A program made the position numbers and the translations under genes. DNA of 64,000 nt from NCBI RefSeq assembly GCF_021789175.1, contig NZ_CP084560.1, forward strand, positions 1,116,001 to 1,180,000, given 5' to 3'. The notes under the pieces were generated by a model, which saw only the letters and a program-made list of their open reading frames with translations, made no database searches and had not been told where the DNA came from. This document shows positions 1 to 7,850 of the stretch, in pieces. How positions within the stretch are numbered: position 1 is the stretch's first letter; every line of letters begins with the position of its first letter. The DNA comes from Arthrobacter sp. FW306-2-2C-D06B. GTDB taxonomy: Bacteria; Actinomycetota; Actinomycetes; Actinomycetales; Micrococcaceae.

Positions 1-548
1 AGTGAGTCCCGATCGTTGAGACGCTTGAGAGTTTCAGCGCGCATGCTGTCCGCTGCCCCGTGGACTACCGTCGGCGGGCTCTGGGTTGATGAGGACGCCT
101 TTACCTCAGTCAGTGCAATCCCCATCGATTGAGTGAGCCCTAACACATCGAGACCACGTGACGGCGAACCAGCAACCTCCTTGTTTCGGATTCTCGACGA
201 TGGTACAGAAAACCCATGAATCTGCTGCAGAACGCGTATCGCTAAGACTTCGGCCACTTCGTTGCGTGGAACCTGCAAGTGCAATGGCTGGCTACTGCCC
301 GTGTTCATCTGGGGAATCACGGCCATGGCGACACGGTCCACCAAAGCGCAGATCTCTGCTTCATCGCAGACTTCATCTAAGCTCTGTGACGCCGTACGAA
401 GTTGCTCACCCAGGATGACATCTTCAACGTAAAGATCGCGGACGAGCGCAGCAATCTCCTCGATGAGAACTTCATCGCTCTCAAGGTCGTAGCATGCGAA
501 CGTATGTACCCCGAGTTGGGACGAGTCGACTGGTTTGAAGACAAGCAT
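1..548 (-). CDS. PD-(D/E)xK-type nuclease-like protein, 3' part outside window
   Basis: This frame is open from an ATG at 548 to the window edge, giving 182 residues without a stop. A perfect AGGAGG ribosome binding site lies just before the start. Around residues 125-150 it reads SRGLDVLGL followed by IALTEVKASSS, so D134 and E148-x-K150 form the D-x13-ExK pattern of PD-(D/E)xK nucleases. The layout (variable N-terminus, conserved KEVAGSPSRGLD segment, then ExK) resembles defence-associated nucleases such as the DUF1837/HamA group, but I cannot prove which family it is. If it is HamA-like, a helicase partner would lie beyond the left edge. Its position beside other defence genes supports a restriction or anti-phage role. 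Confidence 0.7.
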   Translation of the reverse strand, partial: MLVFKPVDSSQLGVHTFACYDLESDEVLIEEIAALVRDLYVEDVILGEQLRTASQSLDEVCDEAEICALVDRVAMAVIPQMNTGSSQPLHLQVPRNEVAEVLAIRVLQQIHGFSVPSSRIRNKEVAGSPSRGLDVLGLTQSMGIALTEVKASSSTQSPPTVVHGAADSMRAETLKRLNDRDS

Positions 549-981
549 GGCTGCCTCCTTTGCTGCCGAGTTTCCTGTTCCACATCGGGTTCTTGTTCCC
601 GGCACGATGCGTCCGGTCCAAAAGGATGGGCTCGTCCCCATCGTAGCAAGCTCGTACGACCTTTTTGGCTTGAGACACTTGGGTCGGGACGAGACAACAG
701 GGTTCAAACTAAGGGACAGGCGGGTGGACTACTCAAGCGTGTGAACCGAGAGCGACCGCTAATGGCCCTGCGGCTAATGATATTCGGATCGTGCAGTTCT
801 TTTCCTAGGCGGAGAAGCGGTTGTGGCGCCATGGTGGGCGCGAGCCTTGGTCTTTGAGTAATTGCTATTCCGGACCTGCAGTCGTCGCCGTTGACTAGTT
901 TCGACCTCAGCTAAACATCGGACTATTGGCGATTCATTCCAGTTTGTTGGTTTTGCTCGCTCCCGTCCCTACCCTGGCGAA
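549..981. other. Intergenic region, no convincing gene
   Basis: This stretch separates the leftward nuclease from the rightward helicase remnant. Frames here are short and their translations look like random high-GC sequence. It should hold the promoter of the nuclease gene and any surviving promoter of the remnant. I could not pick out convincing -35/-10 boxes. Confidence 0.5.
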
Positions 982-1527
982 GTGAATAACTTCATTGGGG
1001 AAGGGGCGGCGGATCAGCTGCCCGAGGGGTTGCATGAACTGCTCAACACGGATGCACTCGGCAAACTGTTAAACGAATCGGAGCTGCAACCAATCTTCGA
1101 GGATATTGACATCGAAGACACTGCGGACGCCTTGTCGCGCCACATTGCCACCGCTGTCCGCCAAGCCATCGCGGAAGCCTAACCAGAAGACAGGGTCCTC
1201 CTAGCCAACCGCCTTCTTCAGGAGCTAAAAACCGTGGACCGCATCGCACCGGGCCCCGCCTGGCTTCAATCACTCCATCGACCGGACACACTCAAACGGC
1301 GCAACCTGCGCCGCCCTACGACAAGGCTGAGCGATTCAGCCCTCCTCACCAACAGCAAAGACGCCCCGAACCTCGCGGCTGAAGTAAGAGCTGAGATTGA
1401 GTCCGCCAACACGGTCAATCTCCTCTGCGCCTTCGTTCGCTGGACGTGCCTCCGATTGCTCCAGCCCGCCCGGTCCGTCATAGTTAAACGGGTTCTTGAG
1501 GAACCACTTTTCGGAATCGGGAAATAA
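982..1527 (+). pseudogene. Remnant of DUF3427-type DEAD/DEAH helicase (N-terminal PLD region), in-frame stop
   Basis: A GTG at 982 opens a frame that ends at TAA 1180-1182 after 66 codons. The same frame continues without a shift: PEDRVLLANRLLQEL, then a GTG at 1234 and 97 more codons. The joined product matches the beginning of large helicases that start with a phospholipase-D-like domain: a short helical N-terminus, then SDSALLTN, EVRAEIESANTVNLLCAFVRW and LRLL. Similarity fades after about 1461, where the phospholipase-D and helicase domains should follow. The gene is therefore doubly broken: a nonsense codon plus loss of most of the coding region. It marks an older defence gene at this locus. 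Confidence 0.7.
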
Positions 1528-1824
1528 GTGAAAAAGGTGGTATGCGGATTGCCGTGCTTCGCGTATGTAGTCCCTATATTGTCCCTCGATCGTTGATGGT
1601 CGCTGCATCATGGTGTCTTCCCAATCGGCCGAAACCTCCTCCAGCACCCGAAGATACTCACGCAGCGTGCGGTTACGATCGTGACGTCTGATTCGCTGCT
1701 CCCTCACAGCAGCATCGAGTCGGTCGGCTTTGGCCTTCCGGACATTGAGCCAGTTAGTTACGCCGCTAGAGCCTAGTCCTACGACCAAACTAGCCCCTAT
1801 TGTCAGCCAATCTTTTAGTTCCAC
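1336..1824 (-). CDS. Small membrane-anchored hypothetical protein with coiled coil
   Basis: The 162-residue product starts at GTG 1824, with GGGGA seven bases upstream. One hydrophobic segment (about residues 8-25) is followed by a charged helical stretch rich in Arg and Glu (about 30-75), typical of a membrane-anchored cytoplasmic protein. No catalytic motif is visible. The last ~41 codons (1336-1461) are antisense to the recognisable helicase remnant, so the natural C-terminus has probably been lost and replaced by read-through into foreign DNA. The gene follows the DUF6308 gene on the same strand after 53 bp. Function unknown. Confidence 0.6.
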   Translation of the reverse strand: MELKDWLTIGASLVVGLGSSGVTNWLNVRKAKADRLDAAVREQRIRRHDRNRTLREYLRVLEEVSADWEDTMMQRPSTIEGQYRDYIREARQSAYHLFHLFPDSEKWFLKNPFNYDGPGGLEQSEARPANEGAEEIDRVGGLNLSSYFSREVRGVFAVGEEG

Positions 1825-1877
1825 TTACCATCCCCTGTCCGACTCCTCGATCCCGCGATGTGCGAGGCATGGGCGGG

Positions 1878-2519
1878 TTATGCCCGCCGATTACCCAACT
1901 CCCAGCCGATGATATCCAGCGCGCGTAGGGGCGTGATCTTCGGCCCCGGTGCCATAGCGGCGATTTCTTCCCAGTAAGGCAGTTGGGTCGCCAAATCTCG
2001 CTGAATGGCCTTGAGCCAAGCGTGCCGGTAGTCGGCGTGGCTTCGGCCGTCCTGGAACGGAACCGGCGCATCCTCACATTGGCTGTAGCAGTAGCCAATA
2101 TTGTCGTCGAACAGGGGGAGCAGGTTCGGGCGCTTTCGGTGAAGGACTTTGGAAAGCGTTGTCAGCCTGACGTACTTTACCGGAGTGCTTTCAAGCACTC
2201 CGAAGAGCCGGACGATCGCCTCGAGCGTTTTTTCGTCGGCGGTCGCCAGATCACCAACTATGGATGGGTCCGCCAGTCGCTCGTTAATTGATGCCATGAG
2301 GCGCTCAAGGCCGTAGTAGACGGGAATGGGATTATTGGAGACGTTGAGCAGCGAAACCGCCAGCAGGTCCTGGGCCCCAACCGATTCGCTTGGAGATCCT
2401 GGGTATCCATCGTAGGCCGGGTAAGCGGAGGTTCGAGGCCTCTCCATGAGATACGTTCGTGCCCAGACTTTTGCATCATCGAGGCCCACCGTTGCCCCAC
2501 CAACTTTCAATCTCGTCAT
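1878..2519 (-). CDS. DUF6308 family protein
   Basis: The predicted protein has 213 residues and begins MTRLKVGGATVGLDDAKVWA. The open frame extends upstream to 2957, but that extension overlaps the helicase gene antisense and lacks protein-like composition, so I chose ATG 2519. The body (LSKVLHRKRPNLLPLFDDNI and HAWLKAIQRDL) matches my recollection of the actinobacterial DUF6308 family, which has no established function. It is divergent from the DISARM-like operon across 150 bp. It could be an accessory of that system or an unrelated island gene. No signal peptide or membrane segment is seen. Confidence 0.7.
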   Translation of the reverse strand: MTRLKVGGATVGLDDAKVWARTYLMERPRTSAYPAYDGYPGSPSESVGAQDLLAVSLLNVSNNPIPVYYGLERLMASINERLADPSIVGDLATADEKTLEAIVRLFGVLESTPVKYVRLTTLSKVLHRKRPNLLPLFDDNIGYCYSQCEDAPVPFQDGRSHADYRHAWLKAIQRDLATQLPYWEEIAAMAPGPKITPLRALDIIGWELGNRRA

Positions 2520-2669
2520 CTTGCAAACACTAATCCGTAAGTGGCACACCCAGACGCCGAAGAGAATCGTGTCCCCCAAGATGAAGGGAGGGGCGCTGAG
2601 CAAGTTGGAGCGACTCCCCAGATAAGCTTCCCTGTAGTTATCGAATGTCATGTACACAGGGGAGCACGC
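2520..2669. promoter_or_regulatory. Divergent intergenic region of the defence operon
   Basis: These 150 bp separate the leftward DUF6308 gene from the rightward five-gene operon and must carry the operon promoter unless it starts inside DUF6308. AGGGGAG at 2658-2664 is the ribosome binding site for the ATG at 2670. I see no clear consensus promoter or operator palindrome. Confidence 0.45.
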
Positions 2670-5600
2670 ATGGATGCGTTCGGAATTCGTGAAAAGCTGA
2701 TCGCGGGCTACAGGTCCTTCACTGAGGGCTTTGTGGACATTCAAGATCAGCGGATCAAGGATGCCGTCGTCGAGCTCGGAGACAAGGGACGGCAGTGGCC
2801 CGACCCTTGGCTGTCCCTGAATCCCTCGTTCAGCTCCGGCGGCCGCATAGACGAGCTCGTCCGGCGTGGGCTCCTTCACCCCGACTGCGATGCCATTTTC
2901 AGGCCCAAGAAGGATGCCGGTGATCGTGGCTCGGCCCCCATCACCCTGCACAAGCATCAGCGCGATGCCATTGAAATCGCCGCCAAGAAGGATTCATATG
3001 TCCTAACAACGGGCACGGGCTCCGGAAAATCATTGGCGTACATAGTCCCGATTGTGGACCGCGTGCTCCGCGAAGGGACGGGTAAGGGCGTCAAGGCCAT
3101 CATCGTTTACCCGATGAACGCGTTGGCCAACAGCCAGATGGAGGAGCTATCTAAGTTCCTCGACAACGGGTTTGACGGCAAGCCGCCGGTCACTTTTGGG
3201 CGCTATACCGGCCAGGAACGCGGAGAAACCCGCGAGAACATCCTTAAGAACCCCCCGGACATCTTGCTGACTAACTACGTCATGCTTGAGTACGTCCTGA
3301 CCCGGCCGGAGGAACGGCAGTCCCTCGTCCGAGCGGCCTCCGGTCTCCAGTTCCTCGTTCTGGATGAACTGCACACGTATCGCGGCCGGCAGGGCGCCGA
3401 TGTTGCCATGCTCGTACGCCGCTTGCGGGACGCCTGTAACGCCCAGAGCACCTTGCAGTGCATTGGCACGTCCGCCACGATGTCGAGCGGTGGAACTGTG
3501 GCCCAGCAGCAGAGGGACGTCGCCGAGGTCGCTTCCCGGATTTTTGGAACCGTTGTTTCGCCGGATCACGTGGTGACCGAGACCTTGATCCAAGCGACCA
3601 CCAACCAGCACCGATCGGACCAGGATCTGAAGGCCGCTGTGAGAGAACGCGGCGATGCCGATTACAGCAGCCCGACGCTGGACGGCGGGTACACACTGAT
3701 GACCTCCGATCCGCTTGCATCTTGGATTGAGGACACGTTCGGCCTCACGACGGAGCCGGAATCCAACAAGATTATCCGCAGACAACCACAGACCGTTACC
3801 CATGCCGCAGAGGAACTGGCCAAGCAGACCGGGGAAACAGCAAGCAGTTGCGCCACAGCTATCCGCGCGACTCTCCTTGCGGGTTCGAAGGCAAAGCACA
3901 TTGAGACCAACCGACCGCTGTTCGCCTTCCGCCTTCACCAGTTCATTTCCAAGGCCGGTTCCCTGTATGCCACAGCGGAGTCTGAGGACACGAGACTCAT
4001 CGAGACCGACTTCCAGCTAACCGTCGGAGACGCGGAGAAGCGGCTCTATCCCCTCGCGTTCTGTCGCGAGTGCGGTCAGGAGTACCTCATGGCGCGGTTG
4101 ACGGAGGCCGGGGGCGACTTCCGATTCATCGCCCGTCACGAACTGAAAATGCAGGATACCGGCGGTCCGGACAATGGCCAGGACGGTTATCTGTACATCT
4201 CCACTGAGCAGGAATGGCCGGAGCAGGCTGTTGAGGCTGGCCGTATCCCCGCCTCCTGGCTCAACAACGCAGTCTCCGGGAATCCGATTATCGAGTCCAA
4301 GCGTGAGCGGATTCCATCTCGGTACCGGGTCCAGCCTGATGGCACAGCGGCCCGGGATGTCGAGTACACCCAGGAGGATGGCCAGCTCGCTGCATGGGTT
4401 CCGGGAAGCCTTGGTTTCTGCCTGAATTGCCAGGTCACCTATGAATCCGCGCGGAGTGGTGAATTCTCCAAGGTGGTGACTCTCGACCAAGAGGGCCGCA
4501 GCAGTGCAATGACAGTGATCGCAACGAAGCTCGTTCAGCTACTGAAGTCCGAGGCCGGCAGCGATTTGAGCCCGCGCGCCAAGAAACTGCTGACTTTCGT
4601 AGACAACAGACAGGACGCATCGCTTCAGGCCGGCCACCTGAACGACTTCGTTCAAGTGGCCCAGCTTCGCTCTGCCCTCTACCGCGCAGTCGCCTCAGCC
4701 GGCAACGCAGGAGTTGAGGCCATGGAACTGGGTGATGCGATCATCAAAACGCTCAGCCTGGCATGGTCCGACTATGCGCGCACTGAAGACCCGCTGGACC
4801 CCAAGCCAACTAAGCGGGCCCTCAACGAAGTCGTGACCTACCGCGCGCTGCGCGACCTGCAACGCGGGTGGCGAATCACCCTGCCAAACCTTGAACAGAC
4901 GGGTCTCCTGGTAGTGGACTACCCCCTCGCCAAGAACCTGGCGGAACAAGAGCGCCGCTGGGAAAAGGCTCACTACGTGCTCCGGGACGCGGACCCCGGC
5001 AAGCGCGAGGAGATTATCCGGGTTCTGCTGGATGAGTTCCGCCGCGTTCTTGCCATCGACGCCGAGGAACTCACGGCGGACTGGCTGGACCGCGTCAAGA
5101 ACCGCAGCCGCGAATTCCTGACGGGTATTTGGGCTTTGCCAGAGCAGGAATCCGCTGCCAGCGTCGGGCTCGTGACCACGGAGCCCAAGAAGATGGCTTA
5201 CCGGACGACTCTCCCCGTGACCTCTTATGGAACATTTGGCCGATGGCTAGCCAAGACAGCTTCGCCGGGCAACAAGCTCAAGCGCGCCGAAGTGGACGAA
5301 GTCATCGCTTCGCTATTCCAAATTCTGCTCGAGACCGGCTTCATTGCCGAGGTCGTCGAAGGCAAAGTCTCCGGCTACCGCCTCAAGCTGTCCAGCATGG
5401 TTTTGAGGAAGGGCGACGGCGAATACGGCGCCCCCGATTTGCTCCGCCGCACATATCATGCCGACCAGAAGCCGCGCGTCATTCAGTTCTTCAAGGACCT
5501 GTACCTGGAGCAAGGACAGGAACTGGCGGGCCTCAAGGCAGCGGAGCACACTGCCCAGGTGCGTGCAGAAGATCGGGAAGCCAGAGAACAGGCGTTTCGC

Positions 5601-7850
5601 GAAGCAGAGCTTCCCCTCTTGTTCTGTTCTCCAACCATGGAGCTGGGCGTCGACATCGCCGACCTCAATGCAGTGGCGATGCGCAACGTTCCGCCCACAC
5701 CGGCAAACTACGCGCAGCGCAGCGGCCGCGCGGGGCGCTCGGGCCAGCCGGCCCTGGTCCTGACCTACTGTGCCACAGGCAGCCCTCATGACTCCTATTA
5801 CTTCGAACGCTCGAACCTCATGGTTTCCGGTCAGGTACAGCCGCCGAGGTTGGACTTCGCCAACGAAGACCTAGTCAGGTCGCACGTCCACGCCATCTGG
5901 CTGGCTGAGGCCCTCGCCGCAACGAGCTCGGGTCTGGGTAAGTCCATGAGCGGGCTGCTCAAGCTTGAAGACAAGAGCTACCCCCTTCAGCCGGAGATCA
6001 GGTCTGTCCTAGCTGATGAACAAGCCGCGAAACGCGCCAAGGCATCGGCCGGGGTCCTCTTGCGGAGCATCGAAGGGGAACTGAAAGACACGTCGTGGTG
6101 GGCTGAATCATGGTCCGATGCCGTCATTGACAACGCCCTTGCCAACTTCGATCAGGCCTGCGAGAGGTGGCGTCAGCTCTACCGGAGCGCAATCACTGAG
6201 CAGGACGCCGCGCACCGAGCCAGCCAGGATCACTCCACAGACTCCAAACAACGCGAGGCCGCGGCCAACCGGCACCGCGAGGCCGGCCAGCGCCTGGAAA
6301 TCCTTCTCAATGACAGCGATTCAAAGGGTCAATCAGACTTCTACACCCTGCGTTACTTGGCTTCCGAGGGATTCCTCCCGGGATACTCGTTCCCCCGGCT
6401 GCCATTGGCTGCCTTCATCCCAGGCATCCGACGAGGCAAGGACAACAACAGCACCTGGCTGCAACGCTCGCGTTTCCTGGCCATCAGCGAGTTCGGCCCG
6501 GACTCGCTGATCTACCACGAAGGCGCCCGTTACCAGGTCAAGCGTGTCAGTCTCCCGCGCGACTCCGACGGCGCGGGCGTGGGAGACGTTGTCCTCGGTG
6601 AAGCCCGTGTCTGCGTTGCCTGTGGTTACTTGCATCAGCGCGAGGCCGGACTCGACATCTGTGAATCGTGCAACGAACCGCTGGTCGGCAGTTGGTCAAA
6701 CCTGATGCAGTTGCAGTCCGTCATCACGCGCCGCCGCGAACGGATCAGCGCGGACGAGGAAGAACGCAACCGCCAGGGATTCCAGCTAGTCACCAACTAT
6801 CGATTTGCGCCGCACGGTAAGAAGCCAGGCCGCTCCGATGCGCAGATGCTGAACGGGGAGGAAGTCATCGGTGCAGCGCACTACGGGGAGGGAGCCACTG
6901 TCCGAGTGACCAACCTGGGTCGCCGGAACCGGGCCAACCAGGATCGGCATGGGTTTTGGCTCGATCTCATTACTGGCGAATGGCTGTCGGAAAAGAAGGC
7001 CACCGCGGACACCGGAGACGCGGGTGACGCGACCGACGCGGATGACATGACCGTAGAACAGTCCAAGAAGAAGCAGATGGTGACGCCTTACGTTGAAGAC
7101 CGCCGCAACATAGCTGTGGTTCGGTGGGCGGAGGCTGTGACGCACGCCGAAGCCACCACGATGCAGTTCGCCGTGGAGCGCGGCATCGAGGCCGTGTTCC
7201 AGCTGGAGGATTCCGAGCTCTCAAGCGAGCTTTTGGCTGACAGTGACGATCGGGGACGTCTGCTGTTCATCGAGGCCGCAGAGGGCGGCGCCGGAGTGTT
7301 GCGCCGGCTGCAAAGCGAGCCGGACGCCATGGCTAGGGTCGCCGCCAAGGCGCTGGAAATTCTGCACGTCGATGCCGCGACGGGCGACGACATGGAAAAC
7401 AGCTGCGTCCGTGGTTGCTACCGGTGCCTGTTGTCCTACGGCAATCAGCGTGACCATGAAATCATCGACCGGAGGCTCGTCATAGACCGGCTGATGCAGT
7501 TGGCCGGCGCTGTCACGGTGGCCGCAGCACCGGCGCCGAAACCCAAGCACGCTATGCCTCCCGGAACTGTGGTTAGCCCGAGGGCCCAAAGCCTGTTGGA
7601 CTATCTGCTGCAGAACGGGCGAAATCTGCCCGATGAAATTGGCCCCAGTATTGAGGGGAATGTGGTGGATTTTATCTACACGGCTAAATTGTCGGTGGGC
7701 ACTGCAGTGATCGTGGAGGACGCGTCGAGACCTTCTGTCGATGACCTGGCGCTGACGTACGGCAACTGGAACGTCATCAGGTGCCGTCAGGACGAAGACA
7801 TTGAAGCATTTGTTGGTGGACACCCGAACGTATTTGGAGTGGTGGAGTGA
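2670..7850 (+). CDS. DEAD/DEAH-like helicase with C-terminal DUF1998 domain (DrmA-DrmB-like fusion)
   Basis: The product is 1726 residues from ATG 2670, which has AGGGGAG five bases upstream; the open frame reaches back to 2541 without a better start. Helicase motifs are clear: Walker A TGTGSGKS (114-121), a DELH box (232-235), SAT (268-270) and QRSGRAGR near 1016. Four Cys pairs are scattered through it (465/468, 584/587, 1315/1318, 1331/1334). A DUF1998 (MZB) signature CVRGCYRCLLSYGNQRDH starts at C1579. In DISARM the helicase (DrmA) and the DUF1998 protein (DrmB) are separate; here both lie in one chain. DruE of Druantia and DpdJ-like helicases share this architecture and are alternatives. 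It is the first gene of the operon and probably loads or translocates on DNA. The 110 residues after the zinc motif are unassigned. Confidence 0.88.
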   Translation: MDAFGIREKLIAGYRSFTEGFVDIQDQRIKDAVVELGDKGRQWPDPWLSLNPSFSSGGRIDELVRRGLLHPDCDAIFRPKKDAGDRGSAPITLHKHQRDAIEIAAKKDSYVLTTGTGSGKSLAYIVPIVDRVLREGTGKGVKAIIVYPMNALANSQMEELSKFLDNGFDGKPPVTFGRYTGQERGETRENILKNPPDILLTNYVMLEYVLTRPEERQSLVRAASGLQFLVLDELHTYRGRQGADVAMLVRRLRDACNAQSTLQCIGTSATMSSGGTVAQQQRDVAEVASRIFGTVVSPDHVVTETLIQATTNQHRSDQDLKAAVRERGDADYSSPTLDGGYTLMTSDPLASWIEDTFGLTTEPESNKIIRRQPQTVTHAAEELAKQTGETASSCATAIRATLLAGSKAKHIETNRPLFAFRLHQFISKAGSLYATAESEDTRLIETDFQLTVGDAEKRLYPLAFCRECGQEYLMARLTEAGGDFRFIARHELKMQDTGGPDNGQDGYLYISTEQEWPEQAVEAGRIPASWLNNAVSGNPIIESKRERIPSRYRVQPDGTAARDVEYTQEDGQLAAWVPGSLGFCLNCQVTYESARSGEFSKVVTLDQEGRSSAMTVIATKLVQLLKSEAGSDLSPRAKKLLTFVDNRQDASLQAGHLNDFVQVAQLRSALYRAVASAGNAGVEAMELGDAIIKTLSLAWSDYARTEDPLDPKPTKRALNEVVTYRALRDLQRGWRITLPNLEQTGLLVVDYPLAKNLAEQERRWEKAHYVLRDADPGKREEIIRVLLDEFRRVLAIDAEELTADWLDRVKNRSREFLTGIWALPEQESAASVGLVTTEPKKMAYRTTLPVTSYGTFGRWLAKTASPGNKLKRAEVDEVIASLFQILLETGFIAEVVEGKVSGYRLKLSSMVLRKGDGEYGAPDLLRRTYHADQKPRVIQFFKDLYLEQGQELAGLKAAEHTAQVRAEDREAREQAFREAELPLLFCSPTMELGVDIADLNAVAMRNVPPTPANYAQRSGRAGRSGQPALVLTYCATGSPHDSYYFERSNLMVSGQVQPPRLDFANEDLVRSHVHAIWLAEALAATSSGLGKSMSGLLKLEDKSYPLQPEIRSVLADEQAAKRAKASAGVLLRSIEGELKDTSWWAESWSDAVIDNALANFDQACERWRQLYRSAITEQDAAHRASQDHSTDSKQREAAANRHREAGQRLEILLNDSDSKGQSDFYTLRYLASEGFLPGYSFPRLPLAAFIPGIRRGKDNNSTWLQRSRFLAISEFGPDSLIYHEGARYQVKRVSLPRDSDGAGVGDVVLGEARVCVACGYLHQREAGLDICESCNEPLVGSWSNLMQLQSVITRRRERISADEEERNRQGFQLVTNYRFAPHGKKPGRSDAQMLNGEEVIGAAHYGEGATVRVTNLGRRNRANQDRHGFWLDLITGEWLSEKKATADTGDAGDATDADDMTVEQSKKKQMVTPYVEDRRNIAVVRWAEAVTHAEATTMQFAVERGIEAVFQLEDSELSSELLADSDDRGRLLFIEAAEGGAGVLRRLQSEPDAMARVAAKALEILHVDAATGDDMENSCVRGCYRCLLSYGNQRDHEIIDRRLVIDRLMQLAGAVTVAAAPAPKPKHAMPPGTVVSPRAQSLLDYLLQNGRNLPDEIGPSIEGNVVDFIYTAKLSVGTAVIVEDASRPSVDDLALTYGNWNVIRCRQDEDIEAFVGGHPNVFGVVE

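Noticed and set aside
377..857. Plus and minus frames overlapping the nuclease start region
   Set aside because: These are shadows of the leftward nuclease gene or lack protein-like composition.
2520..2957. N-terminal extension of the DUF6308 frame
   Set aside because: It overlaps the helicase gene antisense and lacks a ribosome binding site; the normal family start at 2519 was used instead.
3147..3938. Long minus-strand frame inside the helicase gene
   Set aside because: It is a high-GC shadow opposite a gene with clear helicase motifs.
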